From contig JAEELD010000009.1 in assembly GCA_016288695.1 (NCBI GenBank), forward strand, positions 79,234-143,233: a stretch of DNA of 64,000 nucleotides. The letters are read 5' to 3'. Numbering within the stretch: the first letter of the stretch is position 1; every line of letters begins with the position of its first letter. The translations under genes and the position numbers were made by a program. Below the pieces are notes generated by a model. That model was not told the origin of the DNA. It made no database searches and was given only the letters and a program-made list of their open reading frames with translations. Source of the DNA: Mycoplasmataceae bacterium (GTDB lineage Bacteria; Bacillota_I; Bacilli_A; Mycoplasmatales; Mycoplasmoidaceae). This document shows, piece by piece, positions 1-12,225 of this stretch.

Positions 1-367
1 AAAAACTCCCAATAATATCATCCGCTTCGAAATTTTCAACTTCAATTTTTTTTATTCCCATTAAATTAACACATTGTTTTATGTCAGAAATTTGACAAAC
101 CAATTCATTAGGCATCTTTTTGCGTCCTTCTTTATATGTTTTCAGCTTTTTTTTTCGAAAAGTATCTTTACTATAATCAAATGCGACTATTCCATAATCA
201 TAATTGTTACTTCTTATCAATTTAATCACAATTCTTATAAATAAATTTAAAGCATTTGTGGGCTTCAATTGTTTTGATTCAAAATATGTTAATTGTTTTA
301 TTGTCGCATAAAAGCAACGATAAAATAGACAATTCCCATCAATTGCTATTGCTTTTTTACTCACCAT
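1..367 (-). CDS. 5'-3' exonuclease (PolA N-terminal-like), 3' end outside window
   Basis: Reverse-strand reading MVSKKAIAIDGNCLFYRCFYATIKQ...FEADDIIGSF matches the 5'-3' exonuclease start and the EADDIIG motif; truncated by window edge. Confidence 0.75.
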   Translation of the reverse strand, partial: MVSKKAIAIDGNCLFYRCFYATIKQLTYFESKQLKPTNALNLFIRIVIKLIRSNNYDYGIVAFDYSKDTFRKKKLKTYKEGRKKMPNELVCQISDIKQCVNLMGIKKIEVENFEADDIIGSF

Positions 368-369
368 AT

Positions 370-3309
370 TTAACTTAACTCCATAATTTTTAAAATTAAT
401 AAATTATTACTAATTCTTTTATTCTTTTTTACAGTTAAAACTGCAAAAATTCCTTCTTTTAAATTTGAACTATATTTGGAATATACCTCTCAAAAAATAG
501 GTAATTTATTCATAAAAAGAGTTTCATCTTCCACTGATATGAATGACATTGGATGACCATTTTTATCTTTAAATGTCGTGATTGAATTAATTTTAACTAT
601 GATGTGATAATATCCATTTTCAACTGATGAATCAAGAAAACTTCTTAATGAAACTAAATTTGTAAATTGAGAAGAATACTTTTCCTTTAATTTGATTAAA
701 GGTACTTTTTTTAACAAAATTCCTGTATATTCTTGTTCTTTTTTAGATAATTGTTCTAATTCTTCTTTAGTTGGCACTGCGTTATCCAATTTCATATCTG
801 TTATACACTCACCAGTTGTTAAAATATTATTTACATTCTCGAATATAGAATTCAAATTTTTAACTATTCAGAATCGTGAATACTGACTATTAAAGCAATC
901 AAATGCACCTGAATATGCTAACAAAGTAATTGTTTTTAAACCTATACCATTATTTGACAAAATTTTAATACATGAAAATAAATTATCAAATTTTTTACCA
1001 TTTAATGATTCTCTAATAGAAATTATTTTATTAGATATCGTTTGTCCTATACCTTTGACGATATTAAAACCTAAAATAATTTTTTTTGATTGAACAATTG
1101 AAAAGTTAGAACTTGATAAATTAATATCTAGTGGTAGTATTGAAATTCCTTGACTTAATGCGCAATTCAAATATTCATTAATTTTTTCAGTTGAACCACC
1201 ATTATTTATTAGTAATACAGTATAAAATTCAAGCGGAAAATAATATGCTATGTATGCTAATCAATAGCTTATATATGAATAAGCAAGTGCGTGTGAATGA
1301 TTAAAACCATAATTAGCAAATTCTAAAATATAGTCATATATTTTATTTAAAATTTCTTTGGAGTATTTATTCTTCATACCACCATTAATAAAATCTTGTT
1401 TTAGTTTAATAAGTTCATCCTCATTTTTTTTAGATAAAGCTCTTCGAAAACTATCTGAAACGCCTAAATTAAAACCAGCAATTTTTTCAGCTATTTTTAT
1501 TACTTGTTCCTGATAAACAATTACATTATATGTAGGAGCCAAAATAGATTTTAAATCATTGTTTAAATATTCAATTTTTTCTGGATTTAATTTATTAGAT
1601 AGATACAAAGAAATATTTTTTTGTGGCCCAGGCCTATATAAAGCTGAACAAACTGAAATATCTTCAATACTTTTTGGCTTGATTTTTTTCACTAAATTAG
1701 TCATGCCTGATGATTCTAATTGAAAAATACCCGTCGTTTTCCCTTGAGATATGTAATTGAAAACTTTCAAATCGTTCATTGGAATTTTATTTAAATCTAA
1801 ATTCTTATTTTTATATGAATAAATTAAGTTAAGAGCTTGCGAAATTATTGATAAATTTACCAACCCAAGAATATCAATTTTAATTAATCCTAATGATTCC
1901 ATATACTCCATTGAGTATTGTGTTGCATATTTACCAGTAGATGAAAGCTGAATTGGAATAATCTCATACATTTTTTTTGATGAAATAACAATGCCGGCAG
2001 CATGCACTCCTGTTTGTCTAGGGTAGTTTTGTATTTTTTTTGCTATTTTAAAGAGCAATGGATAATCTGCAACATATTTATCTAATTTTTTTTTAATTGA
2101 TTGATCTATAGAAGAAAAATCATCCATTAGAAGTTTGGAAATACTTTCTATTATTGTTTTATTCATATCAAGTATTCTTCCAACATCACGTATTGCCATC
2201 TTAGCTTTAATTCTTTGAAAAGTAATTATGTGACATGTATGATCACAACCGTATTTATTAAATATGTAATCGACAACTTCTTCACGACGTGAATCCATAA
2301 AATCAACATCAATATCAGGCATGCTTTCCCTTTCAGGGTTTAAAAATCTCTCAAAAATTAAATTATTTTCAATAGGATCTATTGTGGTTATGCCTAATAA
2401 ATATGCAACTAAACTACCACATGCTGAACCTCTTCCTGGACCTACCAAAATATTATTGTTTTTCGCAAAGCCTACATAATCTTGCACAACTAAAAAATAA
2501 TCATTAAATTTTTTCTTGTCAATTACATCCAATTCATATCTTAGTCTTAACATATAATTATTGGGAATATTGTCTTTCAATTTAAATTTTTTTATCAAAT
2601 TTTCAACACATAATGATTGCAATAAAGCTTTGCTATTTTTTGATTTATCAAACTCAATATTATTGCTAGCATTATTAAAAATAATTTTTAAATCACAATT
2701 ATTAATTATGTGTTCTACATTATCTATAGCCTTTTTTGAAAACTTAATTAATGCTTCTCTTTCTGAGTACATATAATAACTAGAAATTTTCTTTTCTACT
2801 TTAACATCATTTAGTTTCAAATTATCTTTTATCGCTACCAATGATTTAAAATAAATAAAGTCATCTTTTGTTTCAAAAAAAGCAGGTTGGCCAGCTATAG
2901 AATTATTATGATTTTCCTCAAGGGTATAAATTTCTAAATCCTTATTAAATCAATTAACATCTTTTAAATTATCAACTATGATAAAAATATCAGATAAATA
3001 ATCATTCATATTAAATTCACGTTTGATATTGATAAAAGATGAAATTTTTACTAAGTTTTTATATCCATAATAATTTTTTGCTATTAAATATAAATCATGC
3101 CTATTATAATTTGTGTGCAAACCAATTATCGGCTTCAAATTATTCAAAATAGCTTTCTTATAAAACTCGATAGCTCCATACATGTTATTAAAATCAGTTA
3201 AACACACATGAGTTTGCTTATTTTTTTTCGCAAAATAAATAATGTCATCAATTGACATTGATGACATTAACAATGAATAATATGAGTGTGTAAAAAGATT
3301 TACAAACAT
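370..3309 (-). CDS. dnaE: DNA polymerase III subunit alpha (DnaE type)
   Basis: ORFs 2950-3309, 1261-2841, 868-1170 and 490-855 join in one frame through UGA(Trp); motifs GPGRGSACGSLVAYLLGI, PDIDVDFMDSRR, QTGVHAAGI, YWLAYIAYYFPLEFYTVLL; 979 aa. Confidence 0.93.
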
Positions 3310-3318
3310 TAATAAAAA

Positions 3319-3546
3319 TTACTTTTGCTTTTTGTTAATATAGTAACGTATTAATTCAACAACTTCATCATTATTGTTTTCATATTCCAACATATATTTC
3401 AATTCATCAACAGATAATTTAGACAAAGTCTTTTTGTTTATACCTGATGACAAAACATTCTTTAATGAATCAACATCAACAACTTTAGTCTCATCAACTT
3501 CAACTCTGCTCAAATCATCTAACTTATCTTTTTTGAATATAGACAT
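3319..3546 (-). CDS. hypothetical protein, 75 aa
   Basis: Intact ORF co-directional with and immediately upstream of dnaE. Confidence 0.5.
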   Translation of the reverse strand: MSIFKKDKLDDLSRVEVDETKVVDVDSLKNVLSSGINKKTLSKLSVDELKYMLEYENNNDEVVELIRYYINKKQK

Positions 3547-3653
3547 TATTAATTAAATCCCAATTACCAAATATTTTAATCTATTCTCATTAAATATTAT
3601 TGCATTTTTATTAAATTAATTTTGTTAATTTTATTTAAATGTTTTAAAAACAA

Positions 3654-3691
3654 TGCTCAACTGCACTATTAAATGATGCCCATATTGAGCA
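3654..3691 (-). terminator. putative terminator hairpin after rpe
   Basis: TGCTCAA...TTGAGCA arms; on the minus strand followed by TTGTTTTT. Confidence 0.35.
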
Positions 3692-3708
3692 AAAAAAAGT
3701 ATAGCAAA

Positions 3709-4398
3709 TTACTTTAGTGCCCTTACATACTCAACCATTTTGGCTGGATCTGGTAATTTTGCTAAAAAACTACCTGATATGAAAACATCTACATAATCTT
3801 TTGTCAAATTAATTGTATTAAGATCCACGCCTCCATCAAGATAAATTTGAGTATTCTTTTTTAATTTTACAAGCACCTGTTTAATTTTTTTCAAATTATT
3901 AATAGCTGCTTCTTTTAAAAATTTTTGTCCTCCGAATCCTGGATTCACCCCCATTGCAATAATGTAGTCGCACTCATTAATCAATTTTTCATAAGTGAAA
4001 ATATTAGAATCTGGTTTAAAAGCAATACCACATTTCTTTTGACTAAACTTGATTCTTTTGATGAGTTTTAATGAAATATTTTCTGGTTGGGACTCTACAT
4101 GAAAAGCAATAGAATTAAATGGATATTTCATAAACAAATCCAAATACTTGTTAACATTAAAAACCATTAAATGTACATCAACAACAAATTTTTTTTCATT
4201 CAAAAATGACAAGTGCTCAGGCCCAAATGCAACATTATTTACAAAATTATTATCCATTACATCATAATGAATTCGTGTGATGTTTGATTTTTTCAATATG
4301 TTTAATTTATCAATAAAGTGTTTCTTATCTTTTGTGTCAATTGATAATAGTGAAACTTCAAGCTCTTTATTCCCCATCATTAAATTGTTATTTGTCAA
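3709..4398 (-). CDS. rpe: ribulose-phosphate 3-epimerase
   Basis: HYDVMDNNFVNN, VDVHLMV, MGVNPGFGGQKF, YLDGGV motifs. Confidence 0.93.
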   Translation of the reverse strand: MTNNNLMMGNKELEVSLLSIDTKDKKHFIDKLNILKKSNITRIHYDVMDNNFVNNVAFGPEHLSFLNEKKFVVDVHLMVFNVNKYLDLFMKYPFNSIAFHVESQPENISLKLIKRIKFSQKKCGIAFKPDSNIFTYEKLINECDYIIAMGVNPGFGGQKFLKEAAINNLKKIKQVLVKLKKNTQIYLDGGVDLNTINLTKDYVDVFISGSFLAKLPDPAKMVEYVRALK

Positions 4399-5149
4399 TA
4401 TGCTTTTTTAGAAAAATAGGATTATTAATTTTTTTTAAAACATCTCTGGAAGATAACTCACTTCCTTTATCATTTGAAAAAGCAACTGTAAAAAAATTAA
4501 TTGATTTATTTATTTTTTCATCACTGCAAGCAATGGTTATAACATCGCCGATATTTAATTCCATATTATGTGGTACTGGCGAGATAACATTCCCACCACG
4601 AACAATATATAAAATTAATGTACCTAATTTTTTACTTAGATCAAATTTATTTATAGGTGTATTTATGCATTTTGGATTGTCAACTACTAAACGCATCCAA
4701 CTATGATTATCTGATAATGGATGAATTTCGTCACCATAATGATATATTGCATGCAATGCGGCAGACTTAGCTGCTTGATGAAGTGGAACTATCACACTTT
4801 CAATTCCTAAAACTTTTAAAACTTTTTTATGTAAATCATTTTGAGCAACAGCTATAATTAATCCATTAACTCCAATATCAACCAAATTTGCGCAAACTGT
4901 TATTGAATCTAAAACATCAGAGATGGTGACAAAAATTGCATCAGCACTTGCAACACCTATTTTAAGCAAAGTGGCAACATTTGTTGCATCTGCATTTAAA
5001 GTATATGAAAATAAATTTGAAAATTTAGTCAATGATGCATTGTCTTTATCTATGCCTATAAGTGAATATCCATTATCAAATAGAATTTGAGCTATTTCAC
5101 TCCCTAATTTCCCAACTCCTAAGATAATATAACCATTTTTTTTACTCAT
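4388..5149 (-). CDS. ktrA: potassium uptake protein KtrA/TrkA-N family
   Basis: N-terminal Rossmann GVGKLGSEIA...IGIDKD, TrkA-C-like C-terminus; divergent from ktrB. Confidence 0.88.
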   Translation of the reverse strand: MSKKNGYIILGVGKLGSEIAQILFDNGYSLIGIDKDNASLTKFSNLFSYTLNADATNVATLLKIGVASADAIFVTISDVLDSITVCANLVDIGVNGLIIAVAQNDLHKKVLKVLGIESVIVPLHQAAKSAALHAIYHYGDEIHPLSDNHSWMRLVVDNPKCINTPINKFDLSKKLGTLILYIVRGGNVISPVPHNMELNIGDVITIACSDEKINKSINFFTVAFSNDKGSELSSRDVLKKINNPIFLKKHIDK

Positions 5150-5184
5150 AAATTAAATCACTAAGTCAAAATTTATCATTATGT

Positions 5185-5204
5185 AAATTATATTAATATA
5201 ATTT
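5185..5204. promoter_or_regulatory. 20-bp perfect palindrome AAATTATATTAATATAATTT between ktrA and ktrB
   Basis: Self-complementary sequence centred in the divergent intergenic region. Confidence 0.35.
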
Positions 5205-5231
5205 GTTAATACTTGTTTATAGACTTTTGGA

Positions 5232-6911
5232 ATGAATTGAGAAGAAAACAATAATCAAAACACAAAGAAAAAAATAAAAAATGTTTTATCTTATGTTGTT
5301 AAATTTATTTTTGGGAAAAATATTTACCAAAATTTTTTACGTGTTTATTTACTTCTAGTTGTTGCAGGTAGTTTATTACTTTATTTTGATATATCTCATC
5401 TCCCAAATACAAAAGTTAAATACAACTATACATACTGAACAGCTCTGTTTGTTGCTTGTAGTGCCTTTTCAAATACTGGTCTCTCACCAATTGAAATTTA
5501 TTCTTTTTATAACATTTTAGGTCAATCTGTCATTTTATTTTTAATTTGATCTGGTGGTATAGGAATTATTTCAGTCTTTTTTCTTTTATGAAATTGATTA
5601 AGGAAAGAAGGTGAATTTAAATATAAAGAATTACTACTCTTAAAAGAGGAAAGGGGTGAAGAAAATCTACTTAATGCATTTAGGCTTATTAAATTTTCTA
5701 CAATTTTTATCACTCTAACTCAATTATTTTTCGCAATATTGATTAGTTTTTGGATATGTTTTTTTCCCTCATATAACCAAATATCAATTGGGGTCATCAA
5801 TGGTGTAGAAAAAAATTATATGATTTCATGGGATGATAAATCAAATTTGTTGGATACATACCACAATTTTCCCCTTGCTCTTTGGCATGGGTTATTCTGT
5901 AGTTGCTCTGCTATGAATAATGCAGGATTTGAATTATTCTCATCAATCAATTCAAACTACTCATTATCGTCATTTCGAAATGACTGAAATGTAATATTTC
6001 AACTATTAATATCCATTGAAATAATTATTGGTGGGATAGGGTTCCCGTTAATTTTTGATGTATATGAGAAATATAGATTAAAGAAAAAAAACATGACATA
6101 CAAATTCACGTTATTTACAAAAGTTTGCTTAATTTCATATATTGTTGTGTTTGTAATATCAACAGGCACTGCACTATCTTTTGAATTTTTTTATGCTGAT
6201 AAATCATATTTCACTAATTTTAATAATACATATGATGAATGGACAATTATAAATTCTCCTAATGAAATTATGTTAGATTCAGGCATTGTTAGACCATGAG
6301 GTTCAAACCCTGAATTTAATAAAGTGTGTTGCATAATTTTTAATTCTATCAACACAAGATCGGCTGGATTTTCCACAATTAATCAAGGCTTACTAACTGA
6401 AGGATCAAGAATCATTTTCACTTTATCCATGTTTATTGGAACTAGTCCAAGTTCAACTGGTGGAGGAATTAGAACAACAACATTAGCTATTTTAATATGC
6501 TATTTTGTGGCAACATTGTTTGGCAAAAAAAATATAAATTTATTCAAAAGAAGAATCCCTGAAGAAACAGTTATGCGATCACTTTTTGTGTTCATTGCAG
6601 GCTTTTTTCTAATGTTAATATCTGCAGTAATTATTTTCCACACACGAAATATTCATGATAAAAGTATGTCTGTCGGTGAATCATTCAACTGGCATTTAAC
6701 ACCAATAATATATGAAATTTGTTCTGCGTTTGGAACTGTTGGTTTATCGACAGGTGTAGTTGGTAAATGTGATGAATTAGCCTTGTTTATATTAACAATA
6801 CTAATGTTCATAGGACAACTTGGTGTCTCTTCAACTCTTCTTGCGTGAAGAAAAAATAAAGTTTCTGTGGACACATACAGTTATGGTTATGAAGACATCA
6901 AAATTGGATAA
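5232..6911 (+). CDS. ktrB: potassium uptake transporter KtrB/TrkH family
   Basis: 560 codons with several UGA(Trp); SAFSNTGLSP, SGGIGIISVF, TSPSSTGGGIRTTT, SAFGTVGLSTG selectivity-filter repeats. Confidence 0.88.
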
Positions 6912-7524
6912 TATTAATAACATTAATTTAGGTCTATTAATAATAATTACTGGCCCAAGTGGGGTAGGTAAAAAAACTGCTTGAGCTCCAATTATCAAAA
7001 ACAAAAAAATACCAATTAATTTTAGCGTATCGGCAACAACTAGAAAAAAAAGAGAAAATGAAATTAATGGTGTTGATTATTTTTTCTTAACAAAAAAAGA
7101 ATTCAAAAGTTTGATACACAAAAAAAAGCTTCTCGAATATGCCAAATATGCAGGTGAATATTATGGAACTCCAATAGATTATGTAAATAAAATTAGAAGC
7201 AAAGGTGAAAATGTTCTATTAGAAATTGAATGCAAAGGCGCGTTAAAAGTGATGAAATTATTGAAAAAGAATAATGACAAAAATTTGTTAACTATATTTA
7301 TTGCCCCTCCATCTATAGCAGAATTGAAAAAAAGATTGATCAATAGAAGCACTGAATCAGTATGAGATATATATAAGAGAATTAAACTTGCAAAGAAAGA
7401 ATTAAAAAAATCCAAATTTTATGAACATGTTATAGTAAACCAAAATAATAAAGAAAAGGATACAACTAAGAAAATATTTGAAATCATTAAAGATAAAATT
7501 AATGCCACAATCACTAAAAAATAG
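6889..7524 (+). CDS. gmk: guanylate kinase
   Basis: ITGPSGVGKKT P-loop, SATTRKKRENEINGVDYFF, overlaps ktrB end; one frame through UGA. Confidence 0.88.
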
Positions 7525-8563
7525 AAATATATTTAAATTCACTTTATGTGAGTTGAAGAAATGGTGTGTTGATAATAACATTAAAGAATATGTTGCTATT
7601 CAAATTTTTAATTGGATATATAAAAAAAATGTTACTTGCTTCAAAAACATGACAAATTTATCTAAAGATAACATATCTTTTTTCGAAAGAAAAATATCAA
7701 ATTCACAGTTAACTATTGCAAAAATATTAAATGATCATATAGATAAAACAATTAAATTCTTATTTAAAACAAGCTATGATTCTCACTTTATTGAAACTGT
7801 TTTAATGAAGTTTAAATATGGATATAGCATATGTATATCAACAGAATTAGGATGCTCAATGGGATGCAAATTTTGTGCTTCTTCACAGACTAAGTTAATT
7901 CGTAAACTTGAAACAGACGAAATTGTTTTGCAATACTTTATGGTTAATAATTTCGTTTCCAAAAATGAAATGAGAAAAATAACAAATGTTGTTTTTATGG
8001 GTGTTGGAGAACCACTTGATAATTACAAAAACTTAAAAAATGCTATCGAAATTTTAAATGAATCTAATGGTTTAGGGTTGGGTAAGAAACATATAACGGT
8101 TTCAACATGTGGGTTGGTAAAACAAATTGAGCAATTTGATAAAGAAAAAATTAATGCCAACCTAGCCATTTCCCTACATGCTCCTATTGATTCTATTAGG
8201 AACAAAATCATGCCTATAAACAGGATTTATCCATTAAAGCGATTATTACCAGTACTAAGGAAATATTCAAAAAATAGTAATCAAAAAATCACAATAGAAT
8301 ATTTACTACTTAAGAATATCAATGATTCTGATGAATGTTTATATGAATTGATTAAAATAGCAAAATCATTAAAGTGTTATGTTAATTTACTTGAATATAA
8401 CAAAATCAATAACCTAGAATACAAGAAATCAAATCGAATTTTGTATTTTAGGGACCAACTTAACAAAAATAATATAATCACTACAATTCGGTTGAAACGT
8501 GGGTGCAAAATAAATGCAGCATGTGGTCAATTAAGATCCAAATATGAAGAATTTAACAATTAA
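7502..8563 (+). CDS. rlmN: 23S rRNA/tRNA adenine C2-methyltransferase (radical SAM)
   Basis: CSMGCKFCASSQ radical-SAM cluster, MGVGEPLDNY, ISLHAP, IEYLLL. Confidence 0.92.
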   Translation: MPQSLKNRNIFKFTLCELKKWCVDNNIKEYVAIQIFNWIYKKNVTCFKNMTNLSKDNISFFERKISNSQLTIAKILNDHIDKTIKFLFKTSYDSHFIETVLMKFKYGYSICISTELGCSMGCKFCASSQTKLIRKLETDEIVLQYFMVNNFVSKNEMRKITNVVFMGVGEPLDNYKNLKNAIEILNESNGLGLGKKHITVSTCGLVKQIEQFDKEKINANLAISLHAPIDSIRNKIMPINRIYPLKRLLPVLRKYSKNSNQKITIEYLLLKNINDSDECLYELIKIAKSLKCYVNLLEYNKINNLEYKKSNRILYFRDQLNKNNIITTIRLKRGCKINAACGQLRSKYEEFNN

Positions 8564-9311
8564 CTACTCCATAGAATCATCTGCAGGAACAAAAGCAAAA
8601 AATGAAGATGCTGCATGAATTGGATTTAACAAATCCAAGCAATGACTTGCAATTGTTTGTGATGGTATAGGAAGTGAAAGAAATAGTGAAATTGCATCTA
8701 CTTCTGTAATTGATTCATTTAAAAAAAAATTTTTAAAAAAGAAAAAAATTAATTTTCCTCTTTTCTGATTTAAAAGAACCCTTAATTATTCATATAAAAA
8801 ATTGAAAAAAACAATTAATAACATGAATATTAAATCTCATGTTGGCACGACTATTGTTTTATGCATTATTTCAAATGATAAAGTTTATGTATTCCATATT
8901 GGAGATAGTAGACTTTATCATCATAAGATTAATTCTTATGAATGAACGCTTTTAACTAGAGATCACAATCTAATAAATTTTCTTGATACTATTAAAACAC
9001 ATCAACTACCTACATTGATACAAAATAAAAATATGCTATTTTCACTAACTCAATATATACATTCTTCATCAAAAAAGAAAATGCATTTTGATTTTAAAAA
9101 AATAAGGATTAACCCAAATGATCTTTTATTTCTTTCTAGCGATGGTTTGTACAATTACATTAATGTTGACAAATCTTTAACTTTATTTATTGCAAATAAT
9201 AGAGGAGAAAATTTTAAAAGCATTTGCAACAAGCTAATAAAAACAGCAATTAAAAATGGATCAAATGATAATTTAACAGGAATATTAATTAGCTTTTCAT
9301 ATCAAAAATAA
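8544..9311 (+). CDS. PP2C-type serine/threonine phosphatase
   Basis: SSAGTKAKNEDAAW, AIVCDGIGSERNSE, VFHIGDSRLY, LFLSSDGLYN, GSNDNLTGILI; joined through UGA. Confidence 0.85.
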
Positions 9312-9318
9312 TTTAATT

Positions 9319-10605
9319 ATGAAATTTATTGATGAATGCACAGTAGAAATTAAAGCTGGTGATGGTGGAAATGGAATAGTTGCATGACGTCATGAGGCGC
9401 ATGTACCGTATGGCGGGCCATGTGGTGGAGATGGAGGTAATGGTGGTGATATTATAGTAATTGGGAATAGCAATATAAACACCCTTATTAAAATCAATAA
9501 TAAAAAAAAAATAATCGCTGAAAATGGGTCAAATGGCAAGACAAATCTTTGCCATGGAAAAAATGGAAAAAAACTATTTATTCAAGTCCCATTAGGGACA
9601 GTTATATACAATGCTGCTACAGGAGAAAAAATTTGTGAAATTTTAATAAATGATGAAAAAAAAATTATTTGCCGTGGTGGAAAAGGTGGACATGGAAATG
9701 GCTGATTTAAAAACCCAAAAAATAAAATACCTAACCTACATGAGAATGGTGATAAAGGTGAGTATTTAAAAGCTAAATTTGTTATTAAATTCATTGCAGA
9801 TATAGGGATAGTTGGATTGCCAAATGCAGGCAAATCTACACTTATTAATGCTATAACAGCAACAAATTCTAAAATAGGGAATTATCCTTTTACAACTATT
9901 ATTCCAGTTATTGGGGTTGTAAATCATAAAAATCAAAAATTAATTATTGCAGATATACCTGGGCTTGTTGAAGATGCATCAAAAGGAAAGGGACTAGGAC
10001 ATAAATTTTTAAAACATATTGAAAGATGTTCAATTTTAATTCATTTAATATCATTAGATACTAATGACAACCCAAATATTGTTAATGCTTTCAATATTAT
10101 CAAAAAAGAATTATCTACATACAAAAATGATGTAATGAAAAAAAACACAATTTTAGTTGCAAACAAAATTGATGTAAAAAATTCAATTATTCAATATAAC
10201 AAATTACAAAAAATAATTAAAAAAAAGATAATTGCTATTTCAGCAAAAAATAAAACAAATATTGAAAATTTATTAGATTTGTTATTTACAACTTTTAACA
10301 ATTTAAATAGAAACAAAAATTCGAATTTATCTAATGAATCAAAAAATATAAAAATATATAAAGTTAAAAAACAACTCGATTTTGACAATGATCTTGTAAT
10401 ATCTCAAGTAAACAAGGGTGTATGACAAGTTAAAAGTAAATATCTAGAATATTGAACAAACAAAATTCCTCTTGATACGCAAGATAACATTATTTGATAT
10501 AATGAAAAAATTAAAAATTTAAATATTGAGGAAAAAATAAAAAAATTGGGTGGAGTTTCAGGAGATACACTCATCATATATAAAAATAAATTATTGGTTG
10601 ACTAA
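9319..10605 (+). CDS. obg: Obg family GTPase
   Basis: [40 protein letters not shown] and GLPNAGKSTLINA, DIPGLVEDASKGKGLG. Confidence 0.95.
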
Positions 10606-10608
10606 TGC

Positions 10609-11358
10609 ATGAGATTTAATACTCTAAATGAATATATTGTTTATTTAAGAAATTGAATATATAAAGAGACTAAAAACGCATACAAATCAGGAGTGGTTAT
10701 AGGCATATCTGGAGGTATAGATTCTGCTTGCTGTTTGGCACTTTGCAGCCAAATCAAAAATATCAAAATGGAAAATTACTATATTGATATTGATAGCAAC
10801 AAAAAAAATAAAAGATTCTTATTAGAATTAGAAAAAAAATTTAAAGTAAAAATTAATTCCATAAATGCAACTAGTATTTATAAGAATTTAATTAAGCTAC
10901 TCAAAATTAGAGAAAAAAAATCATTAATAAACATCAAGCCAAGATTAAGAATGTTAATCTTATATGCTATAGCACAACAAAATAATTTATTGGTGGTAGG
11001 AACGTTAAATGCAGACGAAATCTATACTGGCTATTTTACTAAATATGGTGATAACTTATCTGATTTATCGCCACTTGCAAATTTAACTAAAAGTGAAATA
11101 TATAAAATTTCAAAATTATTAAATGTCCCGATATCAATAATTAAAAGAAAACCATCAGCTGATTTATATCCAAGACAAAATGATGAAAGTGAATTAAAAG
11201 TTTCATATTCAGAAATTGATTTATTTCTTAAAAATATTCCTATAAAGAAAAATAGCAAAAAAAGATTACTTAATCTAAACAAAGCTAATAAACACAAAAT
11301 AACTGGTTCAAAAAAACCACTACCTTATAGAAAAATTAAAAGTGATAACTACCTATAA
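10609..11358 (+). CDS. nadE: NAD(+) synthetase
   Basis: GISGGIDSA, GTLNADEIYTGYFTKYGD, KPSADLYPRQNDESEL. Confidence 0.93.
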
Positions 11359-11567
11359 ATTTTTTTATGTTTATTGCTATTATGTGAAACCCTATCGCTT
11401 CTTTCAGCAACTTTGCCTTCACCAAATCGCTCATCTAGTGAAAGATAACCAGTAATTCTACTAATGCCTTGTATATGAGTTGAACCGCAAACAGGACACA
11501 CCTTATCTCCTGGATTTAAATATGTCACATTTTTTTTATTAGTGGCATTGCTAGTATTTCTTTTCAT
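11349..11567 (-). CDS. detached glycyl-radical/zinc C-terminal domain of anaerobic ribonucleotide reductase
   Basis: 72 aa: CPVCGSTHIQGISRITGYLSLDERFGEGKVAERSDRVSHN corresponds to the extreme C-terminus of NrdD (second CxxC plus R-(I/V)-T-G-Y glycyl-radical motif); own ATG and purine-rich SD (AAGAAGAGGG). Confidence 0.85.
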   Translation of the reverse strand: MKRNTSNATNKKNVTYLNPGDKVCPVCGSTHIQGISRITGYLSLDERFGEGKVAERSDRVSHNSNKHKKIYR

Positions 11568-11653
11568 AATCCCTCTTCTTTTTGCTACGACTTAAAACTA
11601 ATTTTATTTTACAACAATTTTAATAAAAATAGTTGATTAAATAAGAATAAAAA

Positions 11654-12178
11654 CTAATAATTTAACAAGGATATTTTTTTAGTTTTTAAGCTTTTAACTA
11701 CATCAATTATTCTTTGATTTTTACTACCACGATATTTTAAGGTTTCATCTTTTTGTTCGTCAATATAAGGGCCATCAACAAGCACATCAATAGAACTTAA
11801 TAATCTAAAAATGTTATTATCTTGTTGAGACATAGCTAACAATTCCTCATAATAATAACCAGTATATGCCCAAATGTTTATTTTATTTTTATGTAACATT
11901 TCAGCAAAAATAGAGAATTTATCAGCTTGTTGAAATGGGTCCCCACCTGAAAAAGTTACCCCACTTAAAAATGGTTCACTTAAAACTTTATTAACTAAAT
12001 CTTTGATCAAAAATAATTTTCCTCCAGAAAATGGTCATGTTGATGGATTAAAACAATTTTTGCATTTATGTGAACAACCTTGTGAAAAGAAAACTTTTCT
12101 TAATCCAGGTCCATTAACCAAACTATCTTCAATAATTCCTGATAAATTAATTTTATAATTACACTTTTTTTTTAACAT
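11654..12178 (-). CDS. nrdG: anaerobic ribonucleotide reductase-activating protein (radical SAM)
   Basis: GIIEDSLVNGPGLRKVFFSQGCSHKCKNCFNPSTW, TFSGGDPFQQ, VDGPYIDEQKD; joined through UGA. Confidence 0.9.
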
Positions 12179-12225
12179 ATCAATAACCTTGATAAATATA
12201 TCATCATTAAATATAAATAAATATT

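Noticed and set aside
490-3309. Apparent frameshifted/pseudogene dnaE (four separate ORFs)
   Set aside because: Breaks are all UGA codons in one continuous frame; UGA encodes Trp here, so the gene is intact. The same applies to most split ORFs in the track
11349-11567. 72-aa ORF as ribosomal protein L28/L33 or other zinc ribbon
   Set aside because: ISRITGYLSLDERFGEGKVAERSDRVSH matches the NrdD C-terminal glycyl-radical tail rather than ribosomal zinc ribbons, and it sits in the nrd gene cluster
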